Shown: positions 7,001-7,729 of the stretch, in pieces
Numbering within the stretch: the first letter of the stretch is position 1
Layout: each line of letters begins with the position of its first letter
NCBI GenBank assembly: GCA_002690445.1
Contig: NZER01000134.1
Location: 1-7,729, forward strand
Direction of reading: 5' to 3'
DNA from: Candidatus Pacearchaeota archaeon
Lineage (GTDB): Archaea; Nanoarchaeota; Nanoarchaeia; Pacearchaeales; GW2011-AR1
Length of the DNA stretch: 7,729 nt
Position numbers and translations under genes: made by a program
The notes under the pieces: generated by a model
Databases searched by the model: none
The model's input: the letters and a program-made list of their open reading frames with translations, nothing else
What the model was told of the DNA's origin: nothing

Positions 7001-7725
7001 AGTCTTATGATATCAAAAATATCAGCGTCTGGATTCTTAGTCTCCTTCTTGGCAAGATCATGTACTTTTTTCCAGATTTCTGAGAAATTAGTTTCGTCCC
7101 CAAATCCAAATTTTTTCTGATTTTCTTTACGACTTATAAAGACTCTTACATGAATATTCGTGGCTAAATTTTCTAAATAGTCTTTATCGAAAGCAGGCAT
7201 AGTTACTCCGATTTTTTTCATCATTTTTTCATTCGTTTCTCTAAGCCACTTTTTCCTTGCAGCAGTATCTTTAAACTGTGCCAGACCGCTGTTTTTTGCT
7301 ATCCCCTGTTCGCCCTTTTTGACAATGAACGCCCCCATTGAAATCTGTATTTGATGACATAACTCGTTTGATAGGACAACTTGGAATTTATTAATTTCTT
7401 TTAATTTTGTAACGTCTAATTTACGGAGCTTATTCCCATCTTCGTCTCTCAGGCACATATCAAATAAGAGAGAACGCCTCATTAATATACTTCCGCGAGG
7501 ATTTTTGAAATAATCTTCTTTGGTTAATTTTATTATCTTAGCGAAGCCCGAGTTAAAAGTCAAATCATGCCTTCTTAAGCAAGTTCCAAGGGCATCACCC
7601 CATCCCCGCGTGAAGTTATCATCAGTCATTGTCCATATTTCACCACTGCCATATTTTCTAAGTAAATCTATTAATGCAGCCCGCGCTTGCTTCCCAGCGC
7701 CGTGAAAATGATCCTCTATACCCAT
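1015..7725 (-). CDS. Giant modular virion-like protein with embedded zinc metalloprotease and PT linkers (N-terminus possibly incomplete)
   Basis: At least 2236 residues; the frame remains open to the window edge, so the ATG at 7725 may be internal. There is no signal peptide or membrane segment. Order by residue: 1-350 alpha-rich and unrecognised; 350-393 acidic with C-x-x-C pairs; 394-406 PT linker; 407-628 Trp/Tyr-rich, with a Lys-rich helical stretch and further C-x-x-C motifs; 630-1175 metzincin-like metalloprotease (HEIGHILG at 776-783, M1145 as Met-turn); 1185-1226 Cys-rich; 1228-1234 PT linker; 1240-1880 unrecognised, with two similar D-E-x-G-W-x-K-W/Y-T segments and a His/Asp-rich D-P-H-E-H-G-E-G-D; 1882-1899 PT linker; 1923-2024 P/T/S tract; 2029-2106 and 2143-2201 Cys-rich modules; end T-P-T-P-G-F-E-D-E. 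The repeated PT linkers mark module boundaries. The phage-like neighbours favour a surface-exposed virion protein (fibre or baseplate-associated) that cleaves or clears host-surface protein; this role is inferred. A secreted bacterial protease is less likely given the context. Confidence 0.85.
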   Translation of the reverse strand: MGIEDHFHGAGKQARAALIDLLRKYGSGEIWTMTDDNFTRGWGDALGTCLRRHDLTFNSGFAKIIKLTKEDYFKNPRGSILMRRSLLFDMCLRDEDGNKLRKLDVTKLKEINKFQVVLSNELCHQIQISMGAFIVKKGEQGIAKNSGLAQFKDTAARKKWLRETNEKMMKKIGVTMPAFDKDYLENLATNIHVRVFISRKENQKKFGFGDETNFSEIWKKVHDLAKKETKNPDADIFDIIRLGYMDAKTAWILVESLVYLRQFITPRKGGTSILKEVDGKHVFNPDAIHSEGDPKGSVVHLLELERMSHLSTMLIQIEQAKKENKVLGDLKGVEDDDPEKDGKCVILEKPLQCSHDEGQSCYISSSLPDDACSECPEVADGDDCDECPEAEKEDAEPTPTPTPTTMDCDIFGWRDNPNKEYRDHPYHWWGMYLGLGRFDKEGNLKLQENPWKGNYGGDKTKFKGAFDDRLLGVSHEGDYVCDGHSGSARGEQDNRRNWYKTHCYKCIKGFDIGSTVLASYEKELRALEKVLKARYKKDKKEIKTGKKTKANPEGGFEKEFGPIFWKYKKILDEFRPIIRDTSNNVWKPNTKYWVQSVDCDDCMLCKDSYKRKLIDDPEFPECPDCADECDAKTPFKITLHFYLPMKAGPVQADGTRGPEVLTESSKKIKAQAEWAAKVWESCICDFSSNIGDNKNELIVSVGTYTKNTTYAHASGYRMSNHKLKLREPSWGDKDSHGYFQVNKNHINGRGKELEETVAFSNPHGEEIMSLQQILLHEIGHILGVVTNIFDSTSSPVGASRNFYIDDNAKAFVAKYGSKKHTYGRGRGSASPWEIGMSNRRSNEGKWWHYFKKSSPFYKADSYFLGKSKVLGAGGDEAWQKETTLHDSIFDARSVRDGVAATYFDDKGKLDHLRLRDLSAEEGEREVKKAKYAVYKIRTPKLPEIDFQGTKFSKIAIGDLVRINEATGSPIVTHGVGGGDSFGAFRNSDVLGYVEKIENFIEEGNSGDEEDKPYEEPLEYTEIVIVKYNAPEKGHSELTILKKIKEGQELYFYGSKALIEFRKWHILNSSNVDVSKLPYAIPVYHDTRLDKDPKTGERTITPTRRDGSKMVHWSEHDARVLHGDDELLPIPLRDDILCLPMGQILMSPFTQDGVAEPLTTIELGLLTDIGIKVNWGCVKNIPKWVPPEVDECSRCDEVCIDAEDEDCYLSDEFGSPEECRERIFDCENYMTPTPTKLISTDTKKGEVKLRYSYSYKLDDINTWHKTNRHCDEIIDEPGIELEELPTHEILGSKTDYRMSLSASRKVKDTYVDWLKEIGCSSTLVVVGFKNEKMACYNPESGQHEQAATMLEEGITLSKSSEGIIRAENEQHFKKSIMIGTMGTGQEVENVEEQAAWLAGDGEVKTFYYDDSDGKGPEGKRLYENPDDEFPIIIDPHEHGEGDWCPFKHDLPIKTEPCTEGPVKSLYYNLIELKMMPINKPIGALRKNVVFIFGFPRFIEWTPKLTKYAGNYFAMGFDNDHGKFEWRPGTAKQYDRNDKIIDEDGWIKYTDNTKIPTLGEACVESEIISGPCDYESFIDGGGMASLGEEDPAWLDRWIETYGEHVKAGWGWANGTGAEQCLSCNGFKFIEESESEGFHTIVDPSQLLPIPNARDLDPDGDHQHAPDGARGYGQIAWDTEADPFTHDGYGPLDENGWTKWTVYEPDKDVMQTSLRVPAFMIQFNLNHPGTIQLTTGSCEGAEIDGDATNVDTYMCLSRIEDGLSIAEDGDSCAEGGNNLNSFIEAHLEAKSYICGDSSDGIWDEYGNPYLFKFGYNAAAGPFSSACNAYNVLITGQTKEDRGSFKFAYRFKPDPENLCMDEETGITHYTDDPSWYTGVGVGVCTAPTPTPEPTATPTLTPDLGCVDYYGDPCLPGDQDCFCPESEPTPTPIPTPTPDVSEPSQPTPTSTPSLNTPTPSLNTPSLNTLTPTSTLTPTSTSSLSTPTPTPSVSTPTATSTPTPSINTMTPSLDTPTPTPSLNTPTPTTTVTALPDERWIAYHCDTSHEIVVLNKTGVDIFSAGNTVCTDSGCMTLVDKYEHDDGYYQAEISETTYWTSCENCWEYSEECNVIYDPSDPSDPNAEGVDSMPEITEVFTTPTPTLTPAPLGVCITHNGGDNLPEGRIYSCYEGSDGNGCTEAECNTFSYGPGEGHGCWIEGVSCADLPNTDPPAAPWGVGYWKHEDGIALCSAITPTPGFEDE
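1123..1299 (-). other. C-terminal Cys-rich module II of the giant protein (residues 2143-2201)
   Basis: Seen: Cys at 2146, 2163, 2172, 2177, 2190 and 2197, with the arrangement L-G-V-C, later C-T-E-A-E-C, an aromatic/Gly stretch, then C-W-I-E-G-V-S-C. This resembles short modules with a 'C...C..T...C...G...C' pattern that I recall at the ends of marine phage structural proteins. It is bounded by a PT linker on its N-terminal side (about 2132-2142). Six cysteines suggest up to three disulfides or a metal site. Its function is unknown. Confidence 0.5.
1408..1641 (-). other. C-terminal Cys-rich module I of the giant protein (residues 2029-2106)
   Basis: It starts W-I-A-Y-H-C-D (C2038), continues with a beta-like E-I-V-V-L-N-K-T-G, then C2062 and G-C-M-T-L-V (C2067), and closes with W-T-S-C-E-N-C (C2094, C2097) and C2104. 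The 'Y.CD...I.V...G....G..V.TD.GC..V......W.SCE.C' pattern looks like a small beta domain found in marine phage tail-associated proteins. This is recalled from general familiarity, not searched. It lies directly after the P/T/S tract, which would hold it away from the rest of the protein. Confidence 0.5.
1651..1965 (-). repeat. Low-complexity Pro/Thr/Ser tract with degenerate PSLNT-type repeats (residues 1921-2025)
   Basis: About 100 residues consist almost only of P, T and S, with repeated variants of P-S-L-N-T / P-S-I-N-T / P-S-L-D-T separated by T-P-T-P runs. The DNA repeat is clearest at about 1838-1890, where three near-identical copies (plus strand TTAAGCGACGG) occur in tandem. Elsewhere synonymous codons differ, so much of the repetition is older or kept at the protein level. 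Such tracts act as extended, flexible linkers. The direct repeats could also let the tract change length by slippage or recombination. Confidence 0.85.
4201..5838 (-). other. Metzincin-like zinc metalloprotease domain, leishmanolysin (M8)-like (residues ~630-1175)
   Basis: The zinc-binding helix is L-L-H-E-I-G-H-I-L-G, with H776 and H780 as ligands and E777 as the catalytic base (5377-5400). The position where classical metzincins have their third His carries T786, so the third ligand must come from later, as in leishmanolysins. Candidates are H1111 (in V-H-W-S-E-H), H1115 and H1121. A Met-turn candidate follows in Q-I-L-M-S-P-F (M1145). The domain ends with L-T-T-I-E-L-G-L-L-T-D-I-G-I, very like the last helix of bacterial leishmanolysin-like enzymes (L..it...L.DLGY.V). 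It begins with a beta strand, F-K-I-T-L-H-F-Y-L. The stretch from the zinc helix to H1111 is about 330 residues, far longer than I expect for M8, so it probably contains an inserted domain. Activity is likely but unproven. Confidence 0.75.
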
Positions 7726-7729
7726 GGTA

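Overview
The window looks like part of a tailed-phage structural region, most probably from a T4-like marine myovirus such as a cyanophage or pelagiphage. This is inferred from several points: everything points to the minus strand and genes are densely packed; a CATAAATA late-promoter-like octamer sits before one gene; one gene start (beginning MPDIVDLNIVQGSDY) has the look of phage structural proteins; and one protein is very large, modular and rich in PT linkers and cysteine. No host housekeeping gene or membrane protein is visible, and no database search was possible.

Read in the direction of transcription (right to left), the layout is as follows. (1) 7725-1015 is one giant open frame of at least 2236 residues, still open at the right edge of the window. 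It has an alpha-rich N-terminal region, acidic Cys-rich linkers, an embedded zinc metalloprotease domain (HEIGHILG, with a later Met-turn candidate and a leishmanolysin-like ending), a long central region of unknown function, a roughly 100-residue Pro/Thr/Ser tract, and two small Cys-rich C-terminal modules. (2) 1014-573 is a 442-base non-coding spacer. It contains a recognisable group I intron ribozyme core on the minus strand, with P3 to P9 assignable and a 17-nt stretch that I recall as identical to the Azoarcus tRNA-Ile intron. The core is followed by a strong intrinsic terminator. No reading frame is interrupted, so this is either an intron sitting in a spacer or a free-standing ribozyme RNA. 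An exact 11-bp repeat flanks it, the copies 400 bp apart. (3) 572-174 encodes a 132-residue protein with a Lys/Arg-rich N-terminal tail and a SAP-like helix-extension-helix segment. (4) 173-92 is a short spacer with the late-promoter-like CATAAATA. (5) 91-1 is the start of another probable virion protein, cut by the left edge.

The three protein genes are plausibly expressed late as virion components. The giant protein would be a surface-exposed fibre or baseplate-associated protein carrying a protease. The group I RNA and terminator lie between it and the small genes, and could split the transcription unit or shape the 3' end of the giant mRNA. The most unusual items are the orphan group I ribozyme, the protease inside the giant structural protein, and abrupt GC-rich patches that fall on the protease region.
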